DNA of 56,594 nt. Origin: Roseateles chitinivorans. Its GTDB lineage: Bacteria; Pseudomonadota; Gammaproteobacteria; Burkholderiales; Burkholderiaceae_C. The notes below the pieces were generated by a model. That model was not told the origin of the DNA. It saw only the letters and a program-made list of their open reading frames with translations, and made no database searches. The position numbers and the translations under genes are program-made. The stretch is taken from the NCBI RefSeq assembly GCF_002761755.1, contig NZ_PEOG01000035.1, positions 1 through 56,594 of the forward strand, written 5' to 3'. How positions within the stretch are numbered: position 1 is the stretch's first letter; every line of letters begins with the position of its first letter. Below are positions 9,213 to 17,169 of the stretch, piece after piece.

Positions 9213-9989
9213 ATGAGTTCGCCCCTGCAGTGGACGGTGCCGTCGGCGCTGGACTATTTCTCGACGCTGGTTGCCGACGACGACACGCTGAACCTGGCCG
9301 AAGCCGCTGCCGCGATCGCGCTGGACGACGTCCCCCGGCTGGACGTGCAGCAGGTGATGGCGGAGCTGGACCGGCTCGGCGAGCGGCTGCGCCAGCGCCT
9401 GCCGGCCGACGCGCCGCCGAGCCATCGGCTGCGGATGCTCAACCAGTACTTCCACGGCGAGCTCGGCTTCGCGGGCAACGTCAACGACTACTACTCGATC
9501 GGCAACAGCTACCTGCACCAGGTGCTGGCGACCCGGCGCGGCATCCCGATCACGCTGGCGATCATCTACATGGAGCTCGCCGCCCATGTCGGCCTGCGGG
9601 TGAAGGGGGTCAGCTTTCCGGGGCATTTCCTGATGAAGCTGCGGCTGCCGCAGGGCGAGGTGGTGCTGGATCCGTTCAGCGGGCGCTCGCTCGGACGTGG
9701 CGAGCTCGACGAGTTCCTCAGCCCCTGGCGCGAGCGCGCCGGGATGATGCCGCAGGAGCCGATGTCGCTGGATGCCTTCCTGGGCACCGCGTCGCCGCGC
9801 CAGATCCTGGCGCGGATGCTGCGCAACCTCAAGCAGATCCACATGGACCGCCAGGACCTGCCCCGGCTGCTGGCCGTGCAGCGCAAGCTGGTGGCGCTGC
9901 TGCCCGGGGACCGCGTCGAGCAGGTCGAGCTGGAGCAATGCCTGCAGCAGATCCGGGATGGCGAAGGCGGCCCGGCGACCTTCCATTGA
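9213..9989 (+). CDS. SirB1-family (transglutaminase-like) protein
   Basis: This 258-residue cytosolic protein is of the SirB1 family. It has the transglutaminase-like core: LNQYFHGELGFAGN, then YYSIGNSYLHQVLATRRGIPITLAIIYMELAAHVGL, then VSFPGHFLMKL and VVLDPFSG. The C-terminal third (RMLRNLKQIHMDRQDLPRLLAVQRKLVALLPGD) is a TPR-like helical segment, as in the family. The Cys of true transglutaminases is absent at the expected site (SYLHQVL instead). The biochemical role is not established. It lies 73 bases after murJ on the same strand and could share its transcript. Confidence 0.85.
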   Translation: MSSPLQWTVPSALDYFSTLVADDDTLNLAEAAAAIALDDVPRLDVQQVMAELDRLGERLRQRLPADAPPSHRLRMLNQYFHGELGFAGNVNDYYSIGNSYLHQVLATRRGIPITLAIIYMELAAHVGLRVKGVSFPGHFLMKLRLPQGEVVLDPFSGRSLGRGELDEFLSPWRERAGMMPQEPMSLDAFLGTASPRQILARMLRNLKQIHMDRQDLPRLLAVQRKLVALLPGDRVEQVELEQCLQQIRDGEGGPATFH

Positions 9990-10141
9990 GGGTGCCGTTC
10001 CTGGGCTGCCCTTTGCCGGCCCCCGCCCTCGGGGTGGTCGGCGGGACGGGCGGGTGGGAGGCGCCGCTTAGAATCCCGCTCCTTGAGGGCCCGGCCCGGC
10101 GTCGCCGCCAGGGGCCTCCCTCCATCCAACGCTGAAGTGGT

Positions 10142-10816
10142 TTGAAGCAGATCCCGCTGTCGCTCGGTCCCGAGCCCGACTACACCTTTGACACGCTCCT
10201 CACCGGTGCCAACACCGCAGCCCTCACGCATGTGCTGGGGCTGGGCGCGGGCTCGCCGCCGGTTTTCCTGTGGGGGCCGCCGGGCAGCGGCAAGACGCAC
10301 CTGCTGCGCGCGCTCGCCCAGCACTGGCAGCACGCCGGCGCCCAGGTCGGCTGGTATGACGCCGACACGCCGCTGCCCTGGGAGCTGCCCACCCATCCGA
10401 GCCTGCTGCTGCTCGACGATACGCAGCGCTTCGACGCCGGCCAGCAGCATGCGGCCTTCGCGCTGTTCGTCGAGGCGGCGACGCTGGGGCTGGCGGTCGT
10501 TTCGACCGGCACCGCGCCGCCGGTGGACCTCGCCCTGCGAGAGGACCTGCGCACCCGGCTCGGCTGGGGGCCGACCTTCGCGCTGGTGCCGCTGTCCGAG
10601 GCCGAGGTGCGCGCGGTGCTGCGCCGCGAGGCGGACCGCCGCGGCATCGCGCTGACCGACGATGTCATCGACTACCTGCTCACCCGCTACGCCCGCGACC
10701 TCAAGCACCTGATGACGCTGCTCGACGGGCTGGATGAATTCGCGCTGGCCAGCAAACGCGCCGTCACCGTGCCGCTGCTGCGCCAGATGCTCGCCGACCA
10801 GGGCGCGCCCGCCTGA
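10142..10816 (+). CDS. hda: DnaA regulatory inactivator Hda
   Basis: This 224-residue AAA+ protein is homologous to the ATPase domain of DnaA. The Walker A motif GPPGSGKTH (about residues 45-53), the Walker B LLLLDDTQ and the C-terminal AAA+ lid with an arginine-rich ADRRGI segment are visible. With the DNA-loaded sliding clamp, Hda promotes hydrolysis of DnaA-ATP after initiation. The conserved N-terminus (KQIPLSLG, clamp-binding motif) requires a TTG start at 10142. No ATG or GTG in frame keeps it. A HAD phosphatase, pcnB and folK follow on the same strand. Confidence 0.92.
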   Translation: MKQIPLSLGPEPDYTFDTLLTGANTAALTHVLGLGAGSPPVFLWGPPGSGKTHLLRALAQHWQHAGAQVGWYDADTPLPWELPTHPSLLLLDDTQRFDAGQQHAAFALFVEAATLGLAVVSTGTAPPVDLALREDLRTRLGWGPTFALVPLSEAEVRAVLRREADRRGIALTDDVIDYLLTRYARDLKHLMTLLDGLDEFALASKRAVTVPLLRQMLADQGAPA

Positions 10817-10868
10817 GCCGCGGTGCGTCGCCGGTTGCAACGATTTCAAGGTTTTTCAAGGACATCAC

Positions 10869-11537
10869 GTGGACCTGACCCTGTTCGACCTCGACGGCAC
10901 CCTGATCCCGCAGGACTCGGATCACGCCTTCGGCGCCTACATGGTGGAGATCGGCTGGGCCGACGGCGCCGCCTGGGCGGCCCGCAACGACGAGTTCTAT
11001 GCGCAGTACCAGCGCGGCGAGCTGGACCTGGACGAGTACGTCGAGTTCGCCACCTCCGTCTGGCGTGCCCGTCCACTGGCCGAGGCCGAGGCCGCCCGGG
11101 CCGAATTCATGAGCCGGATCGTCGCGCCGATGTTGCGCGACAATGCGCGCGCACTGGTGCAGCGCCACCTGGATGCCGGAGATCTCGTGGTCGTGGTGAC
11201 CGCGACCAATGAATTCGTGACCGCGCCGATCGCCCAGGCCTTCGGCATCGATCACCTGATCGCCGTGCAGCTGGAACGCGACGCGACCGGCGCGTTCACC
11301 GGTCGCGTGCGCGGCACCCCGTCCTTCCAGGCGGGCAAGATCGTGCGCGTGAACGAGTGGCTGGCCGCGCAGGGCCGGCGCTGGGAGGATTTCGAGCGCG
11401 TGCATTTCTACAGCGACTCGATGAACGACCTGCCGCTGCTGGAGCGGGTCAGCCATCCGGTGGCGACCAATCCCACCGCGGCCCTCGAGACGCTGGCGCG
11501 CGAGCGCGGCTGGCCGATATTGAAGCTGTTCGAATGA
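10869..11537 (+). CDS. HAD-superfamily hydrolase, subfamily IB (CicA/SerB-like)
   Basis: The product is 222 residues. It starts at GTG 10869 with AAGGA seven bases upstream. Motif I is FDLDGTLIPQDSD, with both catalytic aspartates. Motif II is in VVVVTATNEFV, the motif III lysine is in FQAGKIVRVNEWL, and motif IV is HFYSDSMNDLPLL. This is the IB-type phosphatase layout seen in phosphoserine phosphatase relatives. The cap differs from true SerB, so substrate is uncertain. Its stop overlaps the pcnB start as ATGA, so it is translationally coupled, a common arrangement in this lineage. Confidence 0.88.
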   Translation: MDLTLFDLDGTLIPQDSDHAFGAYMVEIGWADGAAWAARNDEFYAQYQRGELDLDEYVEFATSVWRARPLAEAEAARAEFMSRIVAPMLRDNARALVQRHLDAGDLVVVVTATNEFVTAPIAQAFGIDHLIAVQLERDATGAFTGRVRGTPSFQAGKIVRVNEWLAAQGRRWEDFERVHFYSDSMNDLPLLERVSHPVATNPTAALETLARERGWPILKLFE

Positions 11538-13168
11538 TTAAAAAACTGATCAACAAGCTGTTGGGCAAGCCCGAGGGGACCGCCACGCCGCTGGGCAAGC
11601 GGGTGGAAATCGCCGCGGAGGAACACCGCATCGATCCGGCGCTGCTGGACGAGCGCGGCGTCAAGGTCGTCAAGGGGCTGACCGACGCGGGCTTCGAGGC
11701 CTACATCGTCGGCGGCGCCGTGCGCGACCTGCTGCTGGGCCGCCGGCCCAAGGACTTCGACGTCGCCACCGACGCCACGCCGGAGCAGGTGAAGAACCAG
11801 TTCCGCCGGGCATTCATCATCGGCCGGCGCTTCCGCATCGTCCACGTGGTCTACGGCCGCGGCCGCGAGCACGAGGTGATCGAGGTCTCGACCTTCCGCG
11901 CGCTGCTCAAGGAGGACGACGCCGAGCAGGTGCAGGGCAACGAGAAGACGTCCAAGAGCGCACTCGACGGCAAGTCGCATGTCGTCGACGCCTCGGGCCG
12001 GGTGCTGCGCGACAACGTCTGGGGGCCGCAGATCGAGGACGCGGCGCGCCGCGACTTCACCGTCAACGCGATGTACTACGACCCGCAGCGCCAGTTGGTG
12101 GTCGACTACCACGGCGGCCTGGCCGACGCGCGCAAGAAGGTGCTGCGCATGATCGGCGACCCCGAGACCCGCTACCGCGAGGACCCGGTGCGCATCCTGC
12201 GCGCGGTGCGCTTCGCCGCCAAGCTCGGCTTCACGATCGAACCCAAGACCCGCGCGCCGATCGTGGCGATGGGGCCGCTGCTCGCGAACGTACCGCTGTC
12301 GCGGATGTTCGACGAGATGATCAAGCTGCTGCAGACCGGCCACGCGCTCGCGAGCATCGAGGAACTGCGCAAGCAGGGCCTGGCGCGCGGCGTGTTCCCG
12401 ATCCTGGACGCGGTGCTGGACAAGGATGGCGCGCTGCCGGACAACGTGCATGGCAAGTTCGTCCGGCTGGCGCTGGAAGACACGGACAAGCGGGTCGCCG
12501 AGGGTCGCTCGGTGGCGCCGAGCTTCATGCTGGCCTGCATGCTGTGGGGCGAGGTGCAGCAGCGCTGGAAGCGCCTGATCGACGCCGGCGAGGGCGCGGT
12601 GCCGGCGCTGCAGCAGGCCATCGACCTGGTCTTCGACGCGCGTGTCGGCGACATCTCCGGCCGCGGCAAGCTGGCGGCGGACATGCGCGAGATCTGGATG
12701 ATGCAGCCGCGCTTCGAGCGCCGCACCGGCAGCGGGCCGCATCGCCTGATCGAGCAGCCGCGCTACCGCGCCGGCTTCGACTTCCTCGCGCTGCGCGCCG
12801 AGGCGGGCGAGATCGATCCGGCGCTGGCCGACTGGTGGGAGGACTTCGCGCTCGGCAGCGAGGACGATCGCCGCGCATTGCTCGACCAGGCGCGCGAGAC
12901 GCAGCGCCAGACCGGTCCGCGCAGCAAGCCCAAGGCGGGTGGCGGGCGCGTGCACTCGGTGCCGCGCGGCTCGGTGGCCGCCGGCAATGTCCCGGCGGTG
13001 CCGGTGACCGGTGAATCGGCGGCGGCCTTGCCGATCGATCCCGAGGCGATGGACGGGGAGGGCGGCATGTCCCATCCGGCCAAGAAGCGTCGTCGTCGTC
13101 GCAAGCCGAAGTCGGCGGGTGCCGGCGAATCGTCGAGCGCCCCGGCGGCGTCGTCCGCCGACGAATGA
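11534..13168 (+). CDS. pcnB: Poly(A) polymerase I
   Basis: This is a class II nucleotidyltransferase of 544 residues. The N-terminal core has YIVGGAVRDLLLGRRPKDFDVATDATP (nucleotide site, catalytic DFD), then RRFRIVHV, RRDFTVNAMYYDP and the RYREDPVRILRAVRFAAKLGF helix that separates poly(A) polymerases and CCA enzymes from other members. The C-terminal tail is long and basic, ending in a KKRRRRRKPK cluster, as in bacterial PcnB where it binds RNA. The enzyme adds 3' poly(A) tails that promote RNA decay. Its start and stop both overlap neighbours as ATGA. Confidence 0.94.
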   Translation: MIKKLINKLLGKPEGTATPLGKRVEIAAEEHRIDPALLDERGVKVVKGLTDAGFEAYIVGGAVRDLLLGRRPKDFDVATDATPEQVKNQFRRAFIIGRRFRIVHVVYGRGREHEVIEVSTFRALLKEDDAEQVQGNEKTSKSALDGKSHVVDASGRVLRDNVWGPQIEDAARRDFTVNAMYYDPQRQLVVDYHGGLADARKKVLRMIGDPETRYREDPVRILRAVRFAAKLGFTIEPKTRAPIVAMGPLLANVPLSRMFDEMIKLLQTGHALASIEELRKQGLARGVFPILDAVLDKDGALPDNVHGKFVRLALEDTDKRVAEGRSVAPSFMLACMLWGEVQQRWKRLIDAGEGAVPALQQAIDLVFDARVGDISGRGKLAADMREIWMMQPRFERRTGSGPHRLIEQPRYRAGFDFLALRAEAGEIDPALADWWEDFALGSEDDRRALLDQARETQRQTGPRSKPKAGGGRVHSVPRGSVAAGNVPAVPVTGESAAALPIDPEAMDGEGGMSHPAKKRRRRRKPKSAGAGESSSAPAASSADE

Positions 13169-13677
13169 TCACGGCCTACGTCGGCCTGGGCGCCAACCTC
13201 GGCGACCTGCGGCGCACGCTGGAGGCGGCGCTGGCCGACCTCGCCGACGTGAAGGACCTGACCCTGGAGGCCGTCTCCGGCGCCTGGCGCAGCGCGCCGG
13301 TCGGCTGCGAGGGGCCCGACTACCTGAATGCCGTCGCGCGCGTGCGCACGGCCCTGCCGCCGTTGACGCTGCTCGGGGCGCTGCAGGCGATCGAGCTGCG
13401 TCATGGACGCGAGCGTCCGTTCGTCAACGCGCCGCGCACGCTCGACCTGGACCTGCTGCTCTACGGCGACGAGACCGTCGCGCTCGAGCGTCTGGCCGTG
13501 CCCCATCCGAGGCTGCATCAACGCGCCTTCGTCCTCAGGCCCTTGCTGGAACTCGATCCGACGCTGAGCGCGCCAGGACTCGGCGCCCTGAAGAGCCATC
13601 TGCCCGGCGTCGACGCCCAGGCGATCGAACGCGAGGACGAGCCGTTGCGCCGGCCCCATGGCCCGTTCGGGCCCTAG
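13165..13677 (+). CDS. folK: 6-hydroxymethyl-7,8-dihydropterin pyrophosphokinase
   Basis: HPPK transfers pyrophosphate from ATP to hydroxymethyldihydropterin, the step before dihydropteroate synthase in folate synthesis. The 170-residue product shows the family pattern: AYVGLGANLGD, the SGAWRSAPVGCEGPDYLNAVA loop, LQAIELRHGRER, and the metal-binding RTLDLDLLLYGD followed by PHPRLHQRAFVLRPL. Length and motif order are normal. It begins inside the pcnB stop codon (ATGA). The hda-HAD-pcnB-folK cluster ends here. Confidence 0.96.
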   Translation: MITAYVGLGANLGDLRRTLEAALADLADVKDLTLEAVSGAWRSAPVGCEGPDYLNAVARVRTALPPLTLLGALQAIELRHGRERPFVNAPRTLDLDLLLYGDETVALERLAVPHPRLHQRAFVLRPLLELDPTLSAPGLGALKSHLPGVDAQAIEREDEPLRRPHGPFGP

Positions 13678-13695
13678 GCCGCTACACTTGCGGGT

Positions 13696-13712
13696 TTTCC
13701 GTGACACGGAAA
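13696..13712. promoter_or_regulatory. 17-bp perfect palindrome before the DUF47-Pit pair
   Basis: The arms TTTCCGTG and CACGGAAA flank a single A. The site lies 52 bases before the DUF47 start, in the 86-base gap after folK. Size, symmetry and position fit a repressor or activator operator. It does not match the Pho-box consensus I know. Confidence 0.5.
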
Positions 13713-13763
13713 TGAACCATTTGTGACGATCCGGCGTGGATCGCACGGCGCGGAGCCTCCCCC

Positions 13764-14411
13764 ATGTTTTTCGGCAAGCTGCTGCCCCGCGAGGGCAATT
13801 TCTTCGAACTGTTCAATGAGCACGGCACGCAGATCGTGGAAGGCGCGCGCGCCTTCATGCTCATGATCCAGAACTACAACGACCTGACGCTGCGCGAAAA
13901 GTATGCCGCCGAGGTCGACAAGGCCGAGCACCATGCCGACCGCATCACCGCCGAGGTGAACCGGCTGCTGCACCGGACCTTCATCACGCCGATCGACCGG
14001 GAGCAGATCCACGGCCTGATCAACGCGATGGACGACATCCTGGACCTGCTGCAGGACTCCAGTGAAACGATGCAGCTCTACGACGTGCGCTCCATCCCCG
14101 ACGAAGTGCTGCGCCTGGGCGAGCTGTCGGCCAAGTGCTGCGAGCGGGTCAAGCATGCCGTCACCCTGCTGCCCAAGCTCAGCGAGCCGCACACCGCCGA
14201 GGCGGCCATCAAGGCCTGCGAGGAGATCGACAAGCTCGAGTCCGATGCCGACCGCGTGATGCGCGCCGCGATGTCCAAGCTGTTCCGCGAGCAGGAGGAC
14301 GTGCGCGAGCTGATCAAGCTCAAGGCCATCTACGAGCAGCTGGAGTCGATCTCCGACCGCTGCGAGGACGTGGCCAACCTGATCGAGGGCATCGTCCTCG
14401 AGAACTCCTGA
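13764..14411 (+). CDS. DUF47 family phosphate-transport accessory protein (PhoU-like)
   Basis: This 215-residue all-helical cytosolic protein is of the DUF47/YkaA family, distantly related to PhoU. It is recognised from FFELFNEHGTQIVEGARAF, KVDKAEHHAD-like helix pairs (VDKAEHHADRITAEVNRLLHRTFITPIDREQIHGLINAMDDILD), and the C-terminal YEQLESISDRCEDVANLIEGIVLENS. These proteins are usually encoded just before a low-affinity phosphate transporter and are thought to modulate it, as here (21-base gap). GGAG lies eight bases before ATG 13764. The exact mechanism is unknown. Confidence 0.92.
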   Translation: MFFGKLLPREGNFFELFNEHGTQIVEGARAFMLMIQNYNDLTLREKYAAEVDKAEHHADRITAEVNRLLHRTFITPIDREQIHGLINAMDDILDLLQDSSETMQLYDVRSIPDEVLRLGELSAKCCERVKHAVTLLPKLSEPHTAEAAIKACEEIDKLESDADRVMRAAMSKLFREQEDVRELIKLKAIYEQLESISDRCEDVANLIEGIVLENS

Positions 14412-14432
14412 TCCGATAGCGGAGCGTCTGCT

Positions 14433-15443
14433 ATGGGAACGATGCAGGTGGCCTTCTGGGTCGTGGCCATGCTGGTGGTGCTGGCCATCGCCTTCGACTT
14501 CATGAACGGCTTCCACGATGCGGCCAACTCGATCGCGACGGTCGTCTCGACCGGCGTGCTCAAGCCGCAGCAGGCCGTGCTGTTCGCGGCCTTCTTCAAC
14601 GTGATCGCGGTGCTGTTCTTCGAGCTGAAGGTGGCGGCCACGATCGGCAAGGGATCGATCGACGCGAGCATCGTCGACCACCATGTGATCTTCGGCGCGC
14701 TGATCGGCGCGATCGCCTGGAACGTGATCACCTGGTTCTACGGCATCCCGTCGAGCTCGTCCCACGCGCTGATCGGCGGCCTGGTCGGCGCGGCGATCGC
14801 CAAGGCGGGCACCAAGGGCCTGATCATGAGCGGCATCGGCAAGACGGTGATGTTCATCTTCGTGTCGCCGCTGCTGGGCTTCCTGCTCGGCTCGCTGCTG
14901 ATGGTGGCGGTGGCCTGGCTGTTCCGCCGCAGCTCGCCGCTGCGGGTGGACAACTGGTTCCGACGGCTGCAGCTGGTCTCGGCCGGCCTGTATAGCCTGG
15001 GCCATGGTGGCAACGACGCGCAGAAGACGATCGGCCTGATCTGGATGTTGCTGATCGCCTCGGGGTATGCGGGCGCCGGCGAACACTCGCCGCCGACCTG
15101 GGTGATCGTCGTCTGCTACCTGGCCATCGGCCTGGGCACCATGTTCGGCGGCTGGCGCATCGTCCGCACGATGGGACAGAAGATCACCAAGCTCAAGCCG
15201 GTGGGCGGCTTCTGCGCGGAAACCGGCGGCGCGATCACGCTGTTCCTGGCCACCGCGCTCGGCATCCCGGTGTCGACCACCCACACCATCACCGGCGCCA
15301 TCGTCGGCGTGGGCTCGACGCAGCGTGCCTCGTCGGTGCGCTGGGGCGTGGCCGGCAACATCGTCTGGGCCTGGATCTTCACGATCCCGGCGTCGGCCTT
15401 CATCGGGGGGTTGTTCTACTGGATCAGCTTCACGCTGTTCTGA
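14433..15443 (+). CDS. Inorganic phosphate transporter, PiT family
   Basis: This inner-membrane phosphate/H+ or metal-phosphate symporter has 336 residues. It carries the two inverted PiT signature repeats: FDFMNGFHDAANSIATVVSTGVL near the N-terminus and SLGHGGNDAQKTIG in the middle. It also has GIPSSSSHALIGGLVGAAIAK and its second copy GIPVSTTHTITGAIVGVGS. Around ten membrane segments can be seen. It follows the DUF47 gene closely and is surely co-transcribed. The Pho regulon genes pstSCAB are not in this window. Confidence 0.94.
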   Translation: MGTMQVAFWVVAMLVVLAIAFDFMNGFHDAANSIATVVSTGVLKPQQAVLFAAFFNVIAVLFFELKVAATIGKGSIDASIVDHHVIFGALIGAIAWNVITWFYGIPSSSSHALIGGLVGAAIAKAGTKGLIMSGIGKTVMFIFVSPLLGFLLGSLLMVAVAWLFRRSSPLRVDNWFRRLQLVSAGLYSLGHGGNDAQKTIGLIWMLLIASGYAGAGEHSPPTWVIVVCYLAIGLGTMFGGWRIVRTMGQKITKLKPVGGFCAETGGAITLFLATALGIPVSTTHTITGAIVGVGSTQRASSVRWGVAGNIVWAWIFTIPASAFIGGLFYWISFTLF

Positions 15444-15453
15444 GTCTTCTTGG

Positions 15454-15477
15454 CCCTCTTCCGCTTGCGGGAGAGGG
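15454..15477. repeat. REP-like hairpin (copy 1)
   Basis: The arms are CCCTCTTCCGC / GCGGGAGAGGG with a 2-base spacer, followed by CAG. A closely similar hairpin lies at 35313-35330. It sits between the converging pit and TM2 genes. It may also slow or stop transcription, although no T-run follows. Confidence 0.55.
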
Positions 15478-15524
15478 CAGCGACGGCCAGCAGCGGCGGC
15501 GGCAGTAGCGCAGCCTTCGCGGGC

Positions 15525-15998
15525 TTATTGACTGATCTCGCGCGCCGCCTCGACCTGCGATTCGAAATAGCGCTGCGCCGAGAACGCGATCGTCGCCATC
15601 AGGCAGGCGCCGCCGACCATCAGGCAGGCGATGACGCCGAGGATCGGCAGCCAGCCGGTCCTGCGCACCGGTTGGCCGGGATTGAAGCGCTCGGCCCAGC
15701 GCTCGTCGGACGTGAGGCCGTAGACGATGCCGGCCAGCATGCTCTGCGCGAGCATCAGTCCCAGCAGCGGGATCAGGAACCAGGCGGCGACATCGTCCTG
15801 GCCGAGGGTGTCCATCCGGTGGACGCCATACAGCCCCAGCAGCGTCGGCAACGGATGCAGCCAGCCGAGCCGGTCGCCGAAGCCATGAAGATAGAAGCGG
15901 TGCGCCCCGAGGCTGCCGAGCGCGAAGCTCAGCCAGGTGGCCACGGTCTTGGACTTGGCGTCCGCCGCGCTGCCGTCGGCCGGGGCGAGGGCGCTCAT
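15525..15998 (-). CDS. TM2 domain-containing membrane protein
   Basis: The product is 157 residues. The N-terminal half has the TM2/NINE pattern (KTVATWLSFALGSLGAHRFYLHGFGDRLGWLHPLPTLLGLYGV): two membrane helices joined by a short turn with the conserved GAHRFYLG-like motif. Two further hydrophobic segments follow (WFLIPLLGLMLAQSMLAGIVYGL and ILGVIACLMVGGACLMATIAF). The function of bacterial TM2 proteins is not known. The ATG at 15998 overlaps the GNAT stop as ATGA, so the two are co-translated from the minus strand. Confidence 0.8.
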   Translation of the reverse strand: MSALAPADGSAADAKSKTVATWLSFALGSLGAHRFYLHGFGDRLGWLHPLPTLLGLYGVHRMDTLGQDDVAAWFLIPLLGLMLAQSMLAGIVYGLTSDERWAERFNPGQPVRRTGWLPILGVIACLMVGGACLMATIAFSAQRYFESQVEAAREISQ

Positions 15999-16609
15999 GC
16001 GGCGGGGGTCGGGTCCGGCGTGACCGGTGCGGTCGCCTGGGCCGGCGCCGTGGCGGTCGCTCCGGTCGGCGAGCTGGTGTCGCCCTGGCCCAGCTGGCGC
16101 TGCATCAGCACCACGTCCAGCCACTTGCCGAACTTCCATCCAGCGGCCTTCATGACGCCGACGTCCTCGAAGCCATGGCTGCGGTGCACGCCAATCGAGC
16201 CCAGGTTCTGCGAATCGCCGATGACGGCGATCATCTGCCGCGCGCCGGCGGCCTCGCAGCGCGCGATCAACTCGGCCAGCAGCAGGCGGCCGACGCCTTG
16301 TCCCTGCGCCTGCGGCGCGAGGTAGATCGAGTCCTCGACGAAATAGCGATAGGCCAGACGCGGGCGGAAATAGTTGGCATACGCGTAGCCGAGCACTTGT
16401 CCGTCACGCTCCGCGACCAGGTAGGGCAGGCTGCGGCTGAGCACCTCGGTGCGGCGGCGGGCCATCTCGGCGCGATCGGGGACGTCGGTCTCGAAGGTGC
16501 CGGTGCCGTGCAGCACCGCATGTTCGTAGATCTGCTGGATCGCGGCGATGTCGCCTTCCAGACTGGGGCGGATCAGGAGCGGGGAGGAACTGCTGGTGGT
16601 TGTCGTCAT
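15995..16609 (-). CDS. GNAT N-acetyltransferase, phosphinothricin/methionine-sulfone type
   Basis: This cytosolic GNAT enzyme has 204 residues. IRPSLEGDIAAIQQIYEHAVLHGTGTFE matches the N-terminus of the Pat/Bar/YncA group. The acetyl-CoA loop is QGQGVGRLLLAELIARCEAAGARQMIAVIGD, followed by SIGVHRSHGFEDVGVMKAAGWKFGKWLDVVLMQR, the usual end of this subgroup. Members acetylate phosphinothricin, methionine sulfoximine or related amino acids. An Ala/Thr/Pro-rich tail of about 30 residues follows. The start at ATG 16609 lacks a good ribosome site. Its promoter region is shared with the divergent rpsP operon. Confidence 0.88.
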   Translation of the reverse strand: MTTTTSSSSPLLIRPSLEGDIAAIQQIYEHAVLHGTGTFETDVPDRAEMARRRTEVLSRSLPYLVAERDGQVLGYAYANYFRPRLAYRYFVEDSIYLAPQAQGQGVGRLLLAELIARCEAAGARQMIAVIGDSQNLGSIGVHRSHGFEDVGVMKAAGWKFGKWLDVVLMQRQLGQGDTSSPTGATATAPAQATAPVTPDPTPAA

Positions 16610-16618
16610 TGGGGGAGG

Positions 16619-16648
16619 AGGACAAAGCGTCAAGAGCGAGTTTATAAT
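16619..16648 (+). promoter_or_regulatory. Promoter of the rpsP operon
   Basis: A perfect TATAAT (16643-16648) lies 18 bases after AGGACA (16619-16624), a 4/6 match to the -35 consensus. Such a -10 is conspicuous in this GC-rich sequence. The next gene in this direction is rpsP, about 235 bases downstream. Confidence 0.75.
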
Positions 16649-16654
16649 GCCGGG

Positions 16655-16883
16655 TTTTGGCGCTGGCCCCTGGGTGTGGCTGTCACGCTTCGAAGCTTCC
16701 TGATCCGGGGCTGGCGGGGCGAAGGACGGACCGGGGGCGTATCTACGGTGCCAGCTGCCGACCTGTCCCGGGGATCTGATGCGCGACACACGCGCGCCCT
16801 GTACGGAACGGTCGGTTCATTGTCTGCTTGCCCCTGTGTGTCTCCCTGGTGCGGTGGAACGCTCAAAACCTGAAGGATAGATC
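16655..16883 (+). ncRNA. Long 5' leader of the rpsP operon
   Basis: About 230 untranslated bases lie between the strong promoter and the rpsP start. No gene is apparent inside. Several GC-rich inverted stretches suggest a folded leader. A role in r-protein autoregulation is plausible, but it matches no leader class I can name. Confidence 0.4.
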
Positions 16884-17153
16884 ATGGTCGTGATTCGACT
16901 CTCCCGCGGTGGCTCCAAGAAGCGTCCGTTCTACAACATCGTCGTGACCGACAGCCGCAACCGCCGCGACGGCCGCTTCATCGAGCGCGTCGGCTTCTAC
17001 AACCCGGTCGCCTCCGGCAACGCCGAAGGCCTGCGCGTCTCGCAGGACCGCGTGTCGTACTGGGTCGGCGTGGGCGCCCAGCTGTCGCCGGCCGTCGCCC
17101 GTCTGGTCGACGTGTCCAAGAAGGCTGCCGCTCCGGCCGCCGCCGCTGCCTGA
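16884..17153 (+). CDS. rpsP: 30S ribosomal protein S16
   Basis: The 89-residue protein begins [41 protein letters not shown], the unmistakable S16 signature. A short Ala-rich tail ends it. S16 is needed for assembly of the 16S rRNA 5' domain. GAAGGA precedes the ATG by about six bases. It is first in the conserved rpsP-rimM-trmD-rplS operon, behind a long leader. Confidence 0.98.
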   Translation: MVVIRLSRGGSKKRPFYNIVVTDSRNRRDGRFIERVGFYNPVASGNAEGLRVSQDRVSYWVGVGAQLSPAVARLVDVSKKAAAPAAAAA

Positions 17154-17169
17154 TCCACGGATCGCAGCG

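Noticed and set aside
13696..13712. A Pho box before the phosphate transporter
   Set aside because: The sequence does not contain the repeated CTGTCAT-like half sites; only an unrelated palindrome is present.
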